Assembly: GCA_945882215.1 (NCBI GenBank)
Contig: CAMCWM010000006.1
Span: 1-64,000, forward strand
Direction of reading: 5' to 3'
DNA length: 64,000 nt
Source: Akkermansia muciniphila
Lineage (GTDB): Bacteria > Verrucomicrobiota > Verrucomicrobiia > Verrucomicrobiales > Verrucomicrobiaceae
Shown here: positions 32,580 through 40,858 of the stretch, in pieces
Layout: every line of letters starts with the position of its first letter
How positions within the stretch are numbered: the stretch's first letter is position 1
Notes under the pieces: model-generated
Databases searched by the model: none
Told to the model about the DNA's origin: nothing
The model's input: the letters and a program-made list of their open reading frames with translations, nothing else
Translations under genes and position numbers: made by a program

Positions 32580-35345
32580 ATGAGTGCTACATTGCCGTAC
32601 CGCGCCAACGCGGATTTCCTCGAGTCCAAGTATGTGGACTGGAAAAAAGACCCCGGTTCCGTCGAACCGCTGTGGTCGTCGTTTTTTGAAGGTTTTGAAC
32701 TGGGCATGGCCCGTCTGGCCACGAAAGGCGCGGAGTCGGCCGCCGGGGATGGCACGCCGCTCTCGGAGAAGACGCTGAACTTCCGCATGCGTGTGTCGAA
32801 CGCGCTGTATGCCTTCCGCGAACTCGGCCACACGGCGGCGCATCTCGATCCGCTGGACAAGGAAGGGCCGGAGATCCCCTCGCTCACGCTGGCGGGCCTC
32901 GGCTTCACGGCGGACGAGCTGGAAGAGGATGTGCAGACGCATCTGTTCCGTGGCGGGCAGCCGATGAAGCTCAAGACGATGCTGGCGGACCTGCAGCGCA
33001 TTTATTGCGGACGCACGGGCTTCGAGTTCATGCACATCCACAACCCGGAGGTGCGCACCTGGCTGCTGGAGCGCATCGAAGGCCGTGATCTGGACGCCAA
33101 ACCGGACGCGAAGGCGCAGATCGACGCGCTGCGCTGGCTGCTGGAGGCGGAGACCTTTGAGCGCTTCCTGCACCGCCGCTTCGTCGGGCAGAAGCGTTTC
33201 TCGGTGGAAGGTGGCGAGTCGATGCTGGTGGCGCTGGAGACCATTCTCGAAGGCATGCCGGCCTACGGCGGCAAGGAGATCGTGCTGGGCATGGCGCACC
33301 GCGGCCGTCTCAGCGTGCTGGCGAATTTCCTGCGCAAGCCGCTGGAGTATCTCTTCTACGAGTTCAGCGAGAACTATGTGCCGAACATGGTCAGCGGCGA
33401 TGGTGACGTGAAGTATCACCTCGGCTTTGAAACCGTGCGCCAGACCAGCGGCGGAGATTCCATCGGCGTGATGCTCGCGCCGAACCCGAGCCATCTGGAG
33501 GCGGTGGATCCCGTGGTCGAAGGCATGGCCCGTGCCCGCCAGCGCGCGCTGGGCGACACGAAGGACCGCAAAAAAGTCATCCCCGTGCTCATCCACGGTG
33601 ACGCGGCTTTCGCAGGGCAGGGTCTCGTGGCGGAAGTGCTCAATCTCTCGCAGCTTCCCGGTTACCGCACCGGCGGAACGATCCACATCATCGTGAACAA
33701 CCAGATCGGCTTCACCACGATGCCGGAGGATGCCCGCAGCTCGCATTACTGCACTGACGTGGCGAAGATGATCGACGCGCCTGTCTTCCATGTGAATGGC
33801 GATTGCCCGATGGAAGTCGTGCACGCGACGAAGCTCGCGCTCGAATTCCGCCAGACCTTTGGCCTGGATGTGATCCTCGACATCGTGTGCTACCGACGTC
33901 ATGGCCACAACGAGACGGACGAACCCGGCTTCACCCAGCCGAACATGGCCCGCTCCATCGCGGAGCATCCTTCCACCGCGACGTTGTTCCGCCTCGATCT
34001 CGCCAGCCAAGACGTGCTCGATGAGGCAGGCGCGGCCGCGTTGCAACGCGAGCTGGAAGACGAGCTGGAGCAGGGCATCACCACCCTCGCTGAGAAAGAT
34101 AAGACCGCCGATGGCGGCAATCCTTTCGAAGGCAGCATGGCGATGCCGCAGGCGGCCTATGACTACCTCCCGGTGAAGACCGGCGTCGAACTTAAGAGTC
34201 TGAAAAAAGTGGGCGAGCGTCTTCTGGAAGTGCCGGAAGGATTCAACCTGCATCCCACTATCGCCAAACGCTTCCTCGCGGCCCGCAGGAAGGCCTTGGA
34301 GGCTGAAGAAGGCATCGACTGGGCCTACGCCGAGTCCCTGGCCTTTGGCACGCTGCTCACCGAAGGCCATGGCGTGCGCCTCAGCGGCCAGGACGTGCGA
34401 CGCGGCACCTTCAGCCAGCGCCACAGCGTGTTTTATGATTCGCAGACACGTGAGCGCCACATCCCGCTGAACAACCTTCAGGCAGAGCAGGGCCGCTACT
34501 GCGTGTACAACAGCCTTCTTTCCGAGGCTGCCGTGCTCGGTTTTGATTACGGTTACTCGCTGCTCACCAGCAACCTGCTCGTCTGCTGGGAGGCGCAGTT
34601 CGGCGACTTTGTGAACGGAGCGCAGGTCATCATCGACCAGTTCATCGCCAGCGCGGAGAGCAAGTGGCAGCGTCCCTGCCACCTGACGCTGCTGCTGCCG
34701 CACGGTTACGAAGGACAAGGCCCCGAACACTCCAGCGCGCGTCTGGAACGTTTCCTCCAGCTCTGCGCCGGCGGCAACATGCAGGTCTGCAATTTCACCA
34801 CGCCAGCGCAGTATTTCCATGCGCTGCGCCGCCAGCTCAAGCGCAGCACGCGCAAGCCGCTCGTCGTCATGACGCCGAAGAGCCTGCTGCGCCATCCGAA
34901 GTGCGTCTCCAAGCTCAGCGACATGGCCGAGGGCACCACCTTCAAGGAAGTGCTCGACGACGAGCACCTGCTGGCCCCGCCGGAGCGCATCACGCGCCTC
35001 ATCCTGTGCAGCGGCAAGGTCTATTACGATCTCCTGGAGTTCCGCGAGGAGCACAAGATCAAGAATGCCGCCATCATCCGCATCGAGCAGCTTTACCCGC
35101 TGAACTACGAGATGCTGAAGGAGATCGTCGCCAAGTATCCGCGTGCGCAGAAAAAATGGATCTGGTGCCAGGAGGAGCCGCGCAACATGGGCGCCCACTA
35201 CTACATCCGTCCGCGTCTCGAAGAACTCTCCAACCACAAGCTGCGCTACGCCGGCCGCGAGCGCAGTTCCAGCCCCGCCGCCGGATCGAAGGCCATCCAC
35301 TCGCTCGAACAGGAAAACCTGGTCGAGGCCGCCTTCAACGCTTGA
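32580..35345 (+). CDS. sucA: 2-oxoglutarate dehydrogenase E1 component
   Basis: 921 residues from ATG 32580 ([15 protein letters not shown]), consistent with the usual N-terminus; longer in-frame starts add unconserved sequence. The TPP-dependent E1 decarboxylates 2-oxoglutarate and passes the succinyl group to the lipoyl domain of E2 in the TCA cycle. Visible: [20 protein letters not shown] near the start, [34 protein letters not shown], the TPP-Mg motif [14 protein letters not shown]...[19 protein letters not shown], then [29 protein letters not shown] and [17 protein letters not shown]. It is followed after 22 bases by the E2 gene. Confidence 0.96.
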   Translation: MSATLPYRANADFLESKYVDWKKDPGSVEPLWSSFFEGFELGMARLATKGAESAAGDGTPLSEKTLNFRMRVSNALYAFRELGHTAAHLDPLDKEGPEIPSLTLAGLGFTADELEEDVQTHLFRGGQPMKLKTMLADLQRIYCGRTGFEFMHIHNPEVRTWLLERIEGRDLDAKPDAKAQIDALRWLLEAETFERFLHRRFVGQKRFSVEGGESMLVALETILEGMPAYGGKEIVLGMAHRGRLSVLANFLRKPLEYLFYEFSENYVPNMVSGDGDVKYHLGFETVRQTSGGDSIGVMLAPNPSHLEAVDPVVEGMARARQRALGDTKDRKKVIPVLIHGDAAFAGQGLVAEVLNLSQLPGYRTGGTIHIIVNNQIGFTTMPEDARSSHYCTDVAKMIDAPVFHVNGDCPMEVVHATKLALEFRQTFGLDVILDIVCYRRHGHNETDEPGFTQPNMARSIAEHPSTATLFRLDLASQDVLDEAGAAALQRELEDELEQGITTLAEKDKTADGGNPFEGSMAMPQAAYDYLPVKTGVELKSLKKVGERLLEVPEGFNLHPTIAKRFLAARRKALEAEEGIDWAYAESLAFGTLLTEGHGVRLSGQDVRRGTFSQRHSVFYDSQTRERHIPLNNLQAEQGRYCVYNSLLSEAAVLGFDYGYSLLTSNLLVCWEAQFGDFVNGAQVIIDQFIASAESKWQRPCHLTLLLPHGYEGQGPEHSSARLERFLQLCAGGNMQVCNFTTPAQYFHALRRQLKRSTRKPLVVMTPKSLLRHPKCVSKLSDMAEGTTFKEVLDDEHLLAPPERITRLILCSGKVYYDLLEFREEHKIKNAAIIRIEQLYPLNYEMLKEIVAKYPRAQKKWIWCQEEPRNMGAHYYIRPRLEELSNHKLRYAGRERSSSPAAGSKAIHSLEQENLVEAAFNA

Positions 35346-35367
35346 TCATTTTCCAAAACACCCCGTC

Positions 35368-36465
35368 ATGCCCTCCGACATCAAAATCCCCGCACTCGGC
35401 GAATCCGTCGCCGGTGGTCAAATCGCCAAATGGCACTTCAAAGAAGGCGACTTCGTGAAAGTCGGCGACATCCTGCTCACGCTCGAAACAGACAAGGTCG
35501 CCGCTGAAGTGACTGCCGAGGCCAGCGGTGCGCTGCACATTGGCAAACAGCCTGGTGACGATGTGGAAGTCGGCGCGGTTGTGGGCCAGATCGATGAAAG
35601 CGTCGTTGCTCCTGCTGCCAAGGCGGTGGAAGCACCCAAACCGGCACCTGAGGCGAAACCAGAACCGAAGCCTGAGGCCAAGCCGAGCAACGTCACTGAA
35701 TTCAAGGTCGTGCCAAAGCCGGAGCCCGCTCCCGCGCCGGCTGCCAAAGCGCCTGCTTCACCCGAAGGCCGCGTGACGCGCAAGAAGATGACCCCGCTGC
35801 GCAAAAAGATCGCCGACCAGCTCGTCAGCGCGCAGCGCACTGCCGCCATCCTGACGACCTTCAACGAATGCGACATGAGCAACGTCATGGCGCTGCGCTC
35901 CAAGTTGCAGGACAGCTTTGTTGCGAAAAATGGCGTCAAACTCGGCTTCATGAGCTTCTTCATCAAAGCCGTCGTCGAAGCGCTCAAGGCCGTGCCGCAG
36001 ATCAACGTGCGCGTGGAAGGCGAGGAGATCGTGCAGCAGCACTATTATGACATCGGCGTCGCCGTCGGCACCGAGCGCGGCTTGATCGTGCCTGTGCTGC
36101 GTGATGCGGATCAGAAGAGCTTCGCTGATCTCGAAAAAGACATCCTCGGCTACGCCGCGAAGGCCAAGGAAGGCAAAATCCAGGTCAGTGACCTCACCGG
36201 CGGCGTCTTCACGATCTCCAATGGTGGTGTTTACGGCTCCCTGCTCAGCACGCCGATCATCAATCCGCCGCAAAGCGCGATTCTCGGCATGCACAGCATC
36301 CAGCAGCGTCCTGTGGCAGTGGACGGCCAGGTCGTCATCCGTCCGATGATGTATCTCGCCCTCAGCTATGACCACCGTGTTGTCGATGGCAAGGAAGCCG
36401 TCACCTTCCTCATCCGTGTGAAGGATTGCATCGAAAATCCAGCCAGGATGCTGGTGGGAGCGTAA
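35368..36465 (+). CDS. sucB: Dihydrolipoyllysine succinyltransferase (E2), without E3-binding domain
   Basis: 365 residues from ATG 35368. Residues 1-75 form a lipoyl domain with lipoylation site [11 protein letters not shown] Pro/Ala/Lys linker runs to about residue 130. The catalytic domain follows directly with [30 protein letters not shown] and the active-site [13 protein letters not shown] near the C-terminus. The peripheral subunit-binding domain that normally sits between linker and catalytic core is absent, as in mammalian DLST, so the protein is shorter than E. coli SucB (405). It transfers the succinyl group to CoA. The E3 gene (lpd) is not in the window. Same operon as sucA. Confidence 0.93.
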   Translation: MPSDIKIPALGESVAGGQIAKWHFKEGDFVKVGDILLTLETDKVAAEVTAEASGALHIGKQPGDDVEVGAVVGQIDESVVAPAAKAVEAPKPAPEAKPEPKPEAKPSNVTEFKVVPKPEPAPAPAAKAPASPEGRVTRKKMTPLRKKIADQLVSAQRTAAILTTFNECDMSNVMALRSKLQDSFVAKNGVKLGFMSFFIKAVVEALKAVPQINVRVEGEEIVQQHYYDIGVAVGTERGLIVPVLRDADQKSFADLEKDILGYAAKAKEGKIQVSDLTGGVFTISNGGVYGSLLSTPIINPPQSAILGMHSIQQRPVAVDGQVVIRPMMYLALSYDHRVVDGKEAVTFLIRVKDCIENPARMLVGA

Positions 36466-36540
36466 TTCTGCACGAGCGCACAATAATGCTGAACATAGTG
36501 ATTGGCGCGCGTTTTCATCCACGCACTGAAGCTCATTGAA

Positions 36541-37437
36541 ATGGCACCCGAAACACCCAGTACCATTCCTGTCCATGAGGCGCTTGCGCCGAAGGGCTGG
36601 GGCGTCTGGTTGCGGAACAAGTTCCTGGCCGGTCTGGCGCTGGCGCTGCCGCTGATCATCACGTTCTGGATTCTGTACTCGATCTACGACCTGCTACATG
36701 GCTGGAGCAAGCCGGTGCTGGCCCAGGTGGTGAGTCTCGTCAACGAACTCTCTGACGAGATGGTCCTGGACATCGAAGACCCGAAGCTGGAAAACATCAC
36801 CAACTTCATCGGCTTCCTGTTCTCGCTGCTTGTAATTCTGGGTCTTGGCTTCATGGCCACCAATGTCATCGGCGTCCACTTCGTCACCGTCGTTGATAAA
36901 TTGCTGCTGCGCATCCCGCTGGTGGCAGTCATCTACAGACCGCTCAAGCAGGTGATCGACGCCTTCCGCGGTCTCGGTGGCGCCAAGCAGAGCTTCAAGC
37001 GCGTCGTTTACATCGACTATCCCGTGCCCGGGATGCGGATGATCGGCTTTGCCACCGGACAGTATTGCGATCCACAGAATGGCAAGGCGATGACCTGCGT
37101 GCTGCTGCCCACCGCGCCCAGCCCGATGACGGGCTTTTTGCTCGTCGTTGACTCTGACAAGGTCAGCGATGCGCCGATCACCATCGAAGAAGCGATGAAG
37201 ATGATCATCTCCGGCGGTCTGGTGGTGCCGCTCAATTCCGTGGTGCCGCTCAATCAAAAGCCTGTTGTCGCGCCTTTGCCGGAATCTCTGCCAGTGCCCG
37301 AACCGGCGACGGATCTGCCCGCAGGACTGCCGCGTGCGGAGGACTTTGACGCTGGAGACACCGAGATCCTCGCGCAGTCGATGGACATCAAGAGCGGCAA
37401 ACGCTGGCTGCGCGCCCTGCCGTGGAAAAAACGCTGA
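36541..37437 (+). CDS. DUF502 membrane protein
   Basis: 298 residues from ATG 36541; a start at 36502 is in frame but unlikely. Two membrane segments, FLAGLALALPLIITFWILYS and NFIGFLFSLLVILGLGFMA, frame a short extracytoplasmic loop. Then come IPLVAVIYRPLKQVIDAF and a C-terminal domain with YPVPGMRMIGFATGQ and VLLPTAPSPMTGFLLVV, which is the DUF502 signature. The last 60 residues are a disordered tail. The family is widespread with unknown function. It lies 75 bases after sucB and 6 before the NUDIX gene. Confidence 0.88.
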   Translation: MAPETPSTIPVHEALAPKGWGVWLRNKFLAGLALALPLIITFWILYSIYDLLHGWSKPVLAQVVSLVNELSDEMVLDIEDPKLENITNFIGFLFSLLVILGLGFMATNVIGVHFVTVVDKLLLRIPLVAVIYRPLKQVIDAFRGLGGAKQSFKRVVYIDYPVPGMRMIGFATGQYCDPQNGKAMTCVLLPTAPSPMTGFLLVVDSDKVSDAPITIEEAMKMIISGGLVVPLNSVVPLNQKPVVAPLPESLPVPEPATDLPAGLPRAEDFDAGDTEILAQSMDIKSGKRWLRALPWKKR

Positions 37438-37443
37438 ACCACG

Positions 37444-37938
37444 GTGATCATCGACTGGAGCTCCTGGCAACCCGGCGTCCGAGCAACGCTGATGTTCATC
37501 ATCGACGAGGCGAAGCGCGAGGTGCTGCTCATCCGCAAAAAACGCGGCCTCGGAGCGGGTAAAATCAACGGTCCCGGCGGCAAGATGGACCCTGGTGAAA
37601 CCTCCGTGCAGTGCGCGGTGCGGGAGACTCAGGAGGAACTCGGTGTCACGGCCTTGAATCCGGCGCATCATGGCGAGCTCCGGTTTCAATTTGTCGATGG
37701 CTTGAGCATGCATGTGGATGTGTACGTCGCCACGCAGCACGAAGGAGAGGCCGTGGAAACGCCAGAGGCAGTCCCGCTTTGGACTTCTCTCGATGCACTG
37801 CCGTTTGATCAGATGTGGGCCGATGACGAACACTGGTTGGAGCGGACTTTGATCGAGAGAAGGCGATTTATCGGCAGTTTCGTATTTGATGATGACAGGA
37901 TGCTTTCCTGCGAATTGACCTGGATCGCCGAGGATTAA
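37444..37938 (+). CDS. NUDIX hydrolase, MTH1/MutT-like
   Basis: 164 residues, GTG start at 37444 six bases after the DUF502 stop. The NUDIX box is complete: GPGGKMDPGETSVQCAVRE followed by TQEELG, matching G-x5-E-x7-R-E-x2-E-E-x-G. WSSWQPGVRATLMFIIDEA precedes it, and LSMHVDVYVAT with W-(x)-D-EHWLER follow. The arrangement resembles NUDT1 (MTH1) and related oxidised purine nucleotide diphosphatases, which remove 8-oxo-dGTP or 2-hydroxy-dATP; the substrate here is inferred. After its stop the base composition turns distinctly AT-rich. Confidence 0.87.
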   Translation: MIIDWSSWQPGVRATLMFIIDEAKREVLLIRKKRGLGAGKINGPGGKMDPGETSVQCAVRETQEELGVTALNPAHHGELRFQFVDGLSMHVDVYVATQHEGEAVETPEAVPLWTSLDALPFDQMWADDEHWLERTLIERRRFIGSFVFDDDRMLSCELTWIAED

Positions 37939-37985
37939 TCCAAAACATTTATATTTTATCCTCCTATTCTCTGCAAAGTTGATAA

Positions 37986-38501
37986 ATGGAATATCTATCG
38001 ACATGCCTCACTGCTTTACTTGGGTGCATGCTTGTGAGCGAACTGAGCGCTATAGAACAGGTGTCAGTTGATGCGCCGATAGGAACACTTTCATTTGCTG
38101 CTATTCATGAGGCTGGCCATGTGACAATCGCAAGGTCGCTGGGACTTTTTTCGGTCACCGCTAGAGTTTTCCAAAAATCCACTTATGGAGCAGGAACCTT
38201 TTGGAAAGGGCAAACAAGCCTGGGAAGAGGGTACATCGGCAAAGGAATGGCATTAATTAAACTGGGCGGAAACTTTGCGGAACACTTCCTCGACGATTCA
38301 AGCAGAATATATCAACCCAGTTTTTTGGATATCATCGGAAACCGCGGCGTTATCAGCCAATCGGATCAAATTAACCAGACAGATCTTGGCGGCGATAGCC
38401 TCTTAGAGGCCCAAAGGAAAACGTTTTTTATCCTTCGGGGCAGGCTTGCCGATTTGGACAAGATTTATAAGCGGCTCTACTATAATCACGTCTATCCTTA
38501 G
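37986..38501 (+). CDS. Small secreted protein with HEAGH (zinc metallopeptidase-like) motif
   Basis: 171 residues, not assigned to a named family. A signal peptide is likely (STCLTALLGCMLVSELSA). The mature protein then reads LSFAAIHEAGHVTIARSLGL, with H41, E42 and H45 in an HExxH motif identical to the zinc motif of FtsH/M41-type peptidases (HEAGHA). The rest contains GAGTFWKGQTSLGRG, LIKLGGNFAEHFLDD and a charged C-terminal helix. In M41 peptidases a distal Asp gives the third ligand; D92 or D93 in FLDD could play that role but this is guesswork. AT-rich base composition compared with flanking core genes suggests recent acquisition or weak selection. Confidence 0.6.
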   Translation: MEYLSTCLTALLGCMLVSELSAIEQVSVDAPIGTLSFAAIHEAGHVTIARSLGLFSVTARVFQKSTYGAGTFWKGQTSLGRGYIGKGMALIKLGGNFAEHFLDDSSRIYQPSFLDIIGNRGVISQSDQINQTDLGGDSLLEAQRKTFFILRGRLADLDKIYKRLYYNHVYP

Positions 38502-38542
38502 CTTTTTGATTTTAGTTGAATTCGCCCCCGCGATGAACGCAA

Positions 38543-39874
38543 CTACGGTTTCACTGAATTAAGGACATTTGGATGTTTTTGAGCCCAGGCATTGGCCTTC
38601 TCTGGCTCGGTCCTTTTCCAATTTTCTATAATTTGAGTGAGGCTCATCTTTTTAACGCTAGGATTTTCAATCGAGAGTGCCAACCCGGCGGCGTCCTCCG
38701 GATCAGACTCCATCAACGTATCCGCAAGCCGACTAAGACATATATCTTTCTCAAGGCCAGCCTTTTGCTTCTTCACCCAATCTTTGCAGGCTGTAAGGTC
38801 AGATAGGGACCAAGTTTCAAAAATAACCTCTAAAGCTGACATGCGCTTCTCTTGGGGCTTTAAATCCTGAGACCAAATCAGCACCTCAAGAGGGTAGTCG
38901 GCTGTCCAGTTTCCGAGAATGATTCTGCGCGCATTCGTAAGCTGCTCGCCTTTCAAATTGGATTCTGACCATTTGTATGCTGCAGCGGGATTATATATAG
39001 CCCACTCGGTCACAATCGCTGCATGACATAACTCGGACAAATGCTCGTCTGCAATCAATGACAACCATGCCGATGCTGCAATGTGGTCAAATCTCGCCCA
39101 TTTTCCCACCGCATTAGGTAGCAACCAATGATAATCCTGAGACAGGACTATCCATTCAGCGGCTGTCTTGGGATAGTGCTGAACCCATACATAGACCGCT
39201 TTGGAGATCATGAGATCATGGAATTTTCCTGGGGGGAGCTTGGAAACCCAATTCGCTGCGTCCATAGGCAGAATTTCAGCCCAGTTCTCGAGGACCTCGG
39301 CGACATAAAAAATTCGCTCGATCTCATTGCTCAAGTTCATTCCCCAGTCTGCGGCCTTAGCACCACCTCCACTGCGCACCCAGACTTCCCCAATCTGAGC
39401 GTAAGCTGTTCTGCGGTAGGAAGCTGAGAGATTGACGTTCGCCCACTGAAGTGCCTCCAAGGGAGCTTTCTTGGCCCAGCCTTCGAGTGCAGAGTTCGTG
39501 GCCATCAGCCGCAGTTCACCGTCCGGCAGGTCACGGCTGCGCTCTAATGCTTTGAGCGGATCTTCACGTCCCCATTGCCTCATAAGAGGAACTGAGAAGG
39601 CGATCCTGTCCGGCACAAATGGAATTTTTTTTGACAATTCCCATGCAGATTCTGGATTGGATGCTGCTAATTTAATCGATAATTGCCTAAGCATTAGGTG
39701 TCGCTCATCATAAATAGGTTCCTTGATAATGTCTTTGAGCTCTTTATTCAGTTTAGGCTCAAGTTCTTTCTCTTCTTGGGCACCTTTGCTTGAAGATGAT
39801 TCTTGTGCGGAACACTCATAAAGCGCCGAAATGACACTGATCATGCAAACGACTGAATAAAATTTGTTTCTCAT
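38543..39874 (-). CDS. Secreted alpha-helical repeat protein with DPxxAxxW repeats
   Basis: 443 residues from ATG 39872-39874, which begins a signal peptide (MRNKFYSVVCMISVISALYE); the frame extends upstream to 39928 without need. The mature protein is built of about ten helical repeats of some 33-35 residues, each with Pro-x-x-A-x-x-W followed by a Leu-Pro: examples are DPLKALERSRDLP, PLEALQWANVNL, DAANWVSKLPPG, PLEVLIWSQDL and EKANAWAQKHP. The TPR/HEAT-like periodicity suggests a protein-binding solenoid. Similar Trp-rich repeat proteins are common in Verrucomicrobia (my recollection); their roles are unknown. It is convergent with the HEAGH gene and shares its AT-rich composition. Confidence 0.65.
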   Translation of the reverse strand: MRNKFYSVVCMISVISALYECSAQESSSSKGAQEEKELEPKLNKELKDIIKEPIYDERHLMLRQLSIKLAASNPESAWELSKKIPFVPDRIAFSVPLMRQWGREDPLKALERSRDLPDGELRLMATNSALEGWAKKAPLEALQWANVNLSASYRRTAYAQIGEVWVRSGGGAKAADWGMNLSNEIERIFYVAEVLENWAEILPMDAANWVSKLPPGKFHDLMISKAVYVWVQHYPKTAAEWIVLSQDYHWLLPNAVGKWARFDHIAASAWLSLIADEHLSELCHAAIVTEWAIYNPAAAYKWSESNLKGEQLTNARRIILGNWTADYPLEVLIWSQDLKPQEKRMSALEVIFETWSLSDLTACKDWVKKQKAGLEKDICLSRLADTLMESDPEDAAGLALSIENPSVKKMSLTQIIENWKRTEPEKANAWAQKHPNVLNSVKP

Positions 39875-40074
39875 AATTATGCTGCTGAAAAATCGAGTGA
39901 GTTTGTCTCGCAGCGTAGCGCTGCTCACCTCGATCTGCCATCAATTACGCAAAAGGAGCTCTCACGACAATTATGCGGTTGCCGTTCTGAATGTTAGGTG
40001 GTATTTAAAGGCCGTCTTCTTCAACAGTTTAACAATCTAGATTTTAGATTTTTCAATAATTTCTAAAAAATTGA

Positions 40075-40102
40075 TTGTCATTTTGTCATTAAACGGTAGG
40101 AT
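40075..40102 (+). promoter_or_regulatory. Candidate promoter of tRNA-Gly
   Basis: TTGTCA (40075-40080) and TAGGAT (40097-40102) are separated by 16 bases in a very AT-rich stretch, and the tRNA begins 13 bases after the second box. Spacing and similarity to TTGACA/TATAAT fit a sigma-70 promoter. The bases 39875-40074 between it and the divergent repeat protein hold nothing else recognisable. Confidence 0.35.
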
Positions 40103-40114
40103 TGAGTTGTTATT

Positions 40115-40185
40115 GCGGGTATAGCTTAGTGGTAAAGTTCCAGCCTTCCACGCTGGCCATGTGGGTTCGATTCCCACTACCCGCT
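40115..40185 (+). tRNA. tRNA-Gly (anticodon TCC)
   Basis: 71 nucleotides fold as a full cloverleaf. The acceptor stem pairs GCGGGTA (40115-40121) with TACCCGC (40178-40184), discriminator T40185. The D-loop contains AGTGGTAAA, the anticodon stem CCAGC/GCTGG closes the loop CTTCCAC with TCC at 40147-40149, and the T arm reads GTGGGTTCGATTCCCAC. The 3' CCA is not encoded. It is the only tRNA recognised in the window. Confidence 0.95.
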
Positions 40186-40225
40186 CTGAGTAACGAATCG
40201 AAATCCTGTGAATTTACCGCCGTCT

Positions 40226-40810
40226 ATGAAAACTGTCTTTGGTTATCGCTTTGTGAGCATCCTCGCTTGCTTGTCCACGTTGACGTATTCCGGCATTAGT
40301 CATGCTCAGTCCAGCAGCGGTTGCTCCGAAATCAGCAATGACGTGAGTGTCGCCGTCTCCAAAGACTCATCCAAGGTTCTGATGGTGGTAGAAGACGCGC
40401 TGGTGATCAATGAAGGCTGTGCGGCAGACATCGTTCGGGCTGCCATCATTGCCTCCAAGGCAGATCCGGCACTCGCGGCCCAGATTGTGCAGACTGCGGT
40501 CTCTGTTGCTCCGAAAATGGCCTCCCTTATCAATGAGGCTGCTGGCAAGTTGGTCCCTGGTTTGGCAATCGCTGACTCCAGCCTGGATCAGGGCATTAAT
40601 CCAGTGATTTTGTCTGAAAAAAACCCTGGTAAAAATCCAGCTAAAAACCCCGTTTTGGAATCACCAGAACCAGTTTTGGAATCACCAGAACCTTCTGATA
40701 TGAATTGGCCCATCCGTGGTGTTCCTACGATGCTGCCTGTTTTCGGTCCTCTGCTGCCTCGGCAAGATACAAATCCGGTTTCGCCATCCAATTCAGTTCC
40801 GAGGGGGTGA
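40226..40810 (+). CDS. Small secreted protein of the exopolysaccharide locus
   Basis: 194 residues from ATG 40226 (a GTG at 40208 is in frame). Signal peptide MKTVFGYRFVSILACLST..., cleavage likely after SHA-Q. The mature N-terminal half is Ala/Val-rich and helical: VAVSKDSSKVLMVVEDALVINEG and EGCAADIVRAAIIASKADP with two Cys. The C-terminal half is low-complexity, with three Lys-Asn-Pro blocks and two VLESPEP repeats, and Pro-rich to the end. I do not recognise the family. It is encoded right after tRNA-Gly and 48 bases before the outer-membrane barrel gene, so it probably works with the export system. Confidence 0.6.
   Translation: MKTVFGYRFVSILACLSTLTYSGISHAQSSSGCSEISNDVSVAVSKDSSKVLMVVEDALVINEGCAADIVRAAIIASKADPALAAQIVQTAVSVAPKMASLINEAAGKLVPGLAIADSSLDQGINPVILSEKNPGKNPAKNPVLESPEPVLESPEPSDMNWPIRGVPTMLPVFGPLLPRQDTNPVSPSNSVPRG
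40652..40693 (+). repeat. 21-bp tandem duplication within the secreted protein gene
   Basis: Two nearly exact copies of a 21-base unit starting GTTTTGGAATCACCAGAACC encode the peptide VLESPEP twice. It is in frame, so it lengthens the Pro-rich tail without disrupting it. The preceding Lys-Asn-Pro triplets are a separate, more degenerate repeat. Confidence 0.85.
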
Positions 40811-40858
40811 TGTCAGGTGTGATCTTTCTTTTTTGTTGAAATCATTTTTCTGACTCGC

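Noticed and set aside
32317-32583. A possible 88-residue protein upstream of sucA
   Set aside because: No ribosome binding site, no hydrophobic or conserved segments, and its end overlaps the sucA start; composition looks non-coding.
32373-35300. A very long minus-strand open frame opposite sucA
   Set aside because: It is the complement of a well-conserved enzyme gene; its translation is rich in His, Arg and Ala without any recognisable motif, as expected from codon bias in a GC-rich gene.
37939-40185. A mobile genomic island inserted at tRNA-Gly
   Set aside because: Although the patch is AT-rich, no integrase, transposase or direct repeat of the tRNA 3' end was found, so it is reported only as a compositional anomaly.
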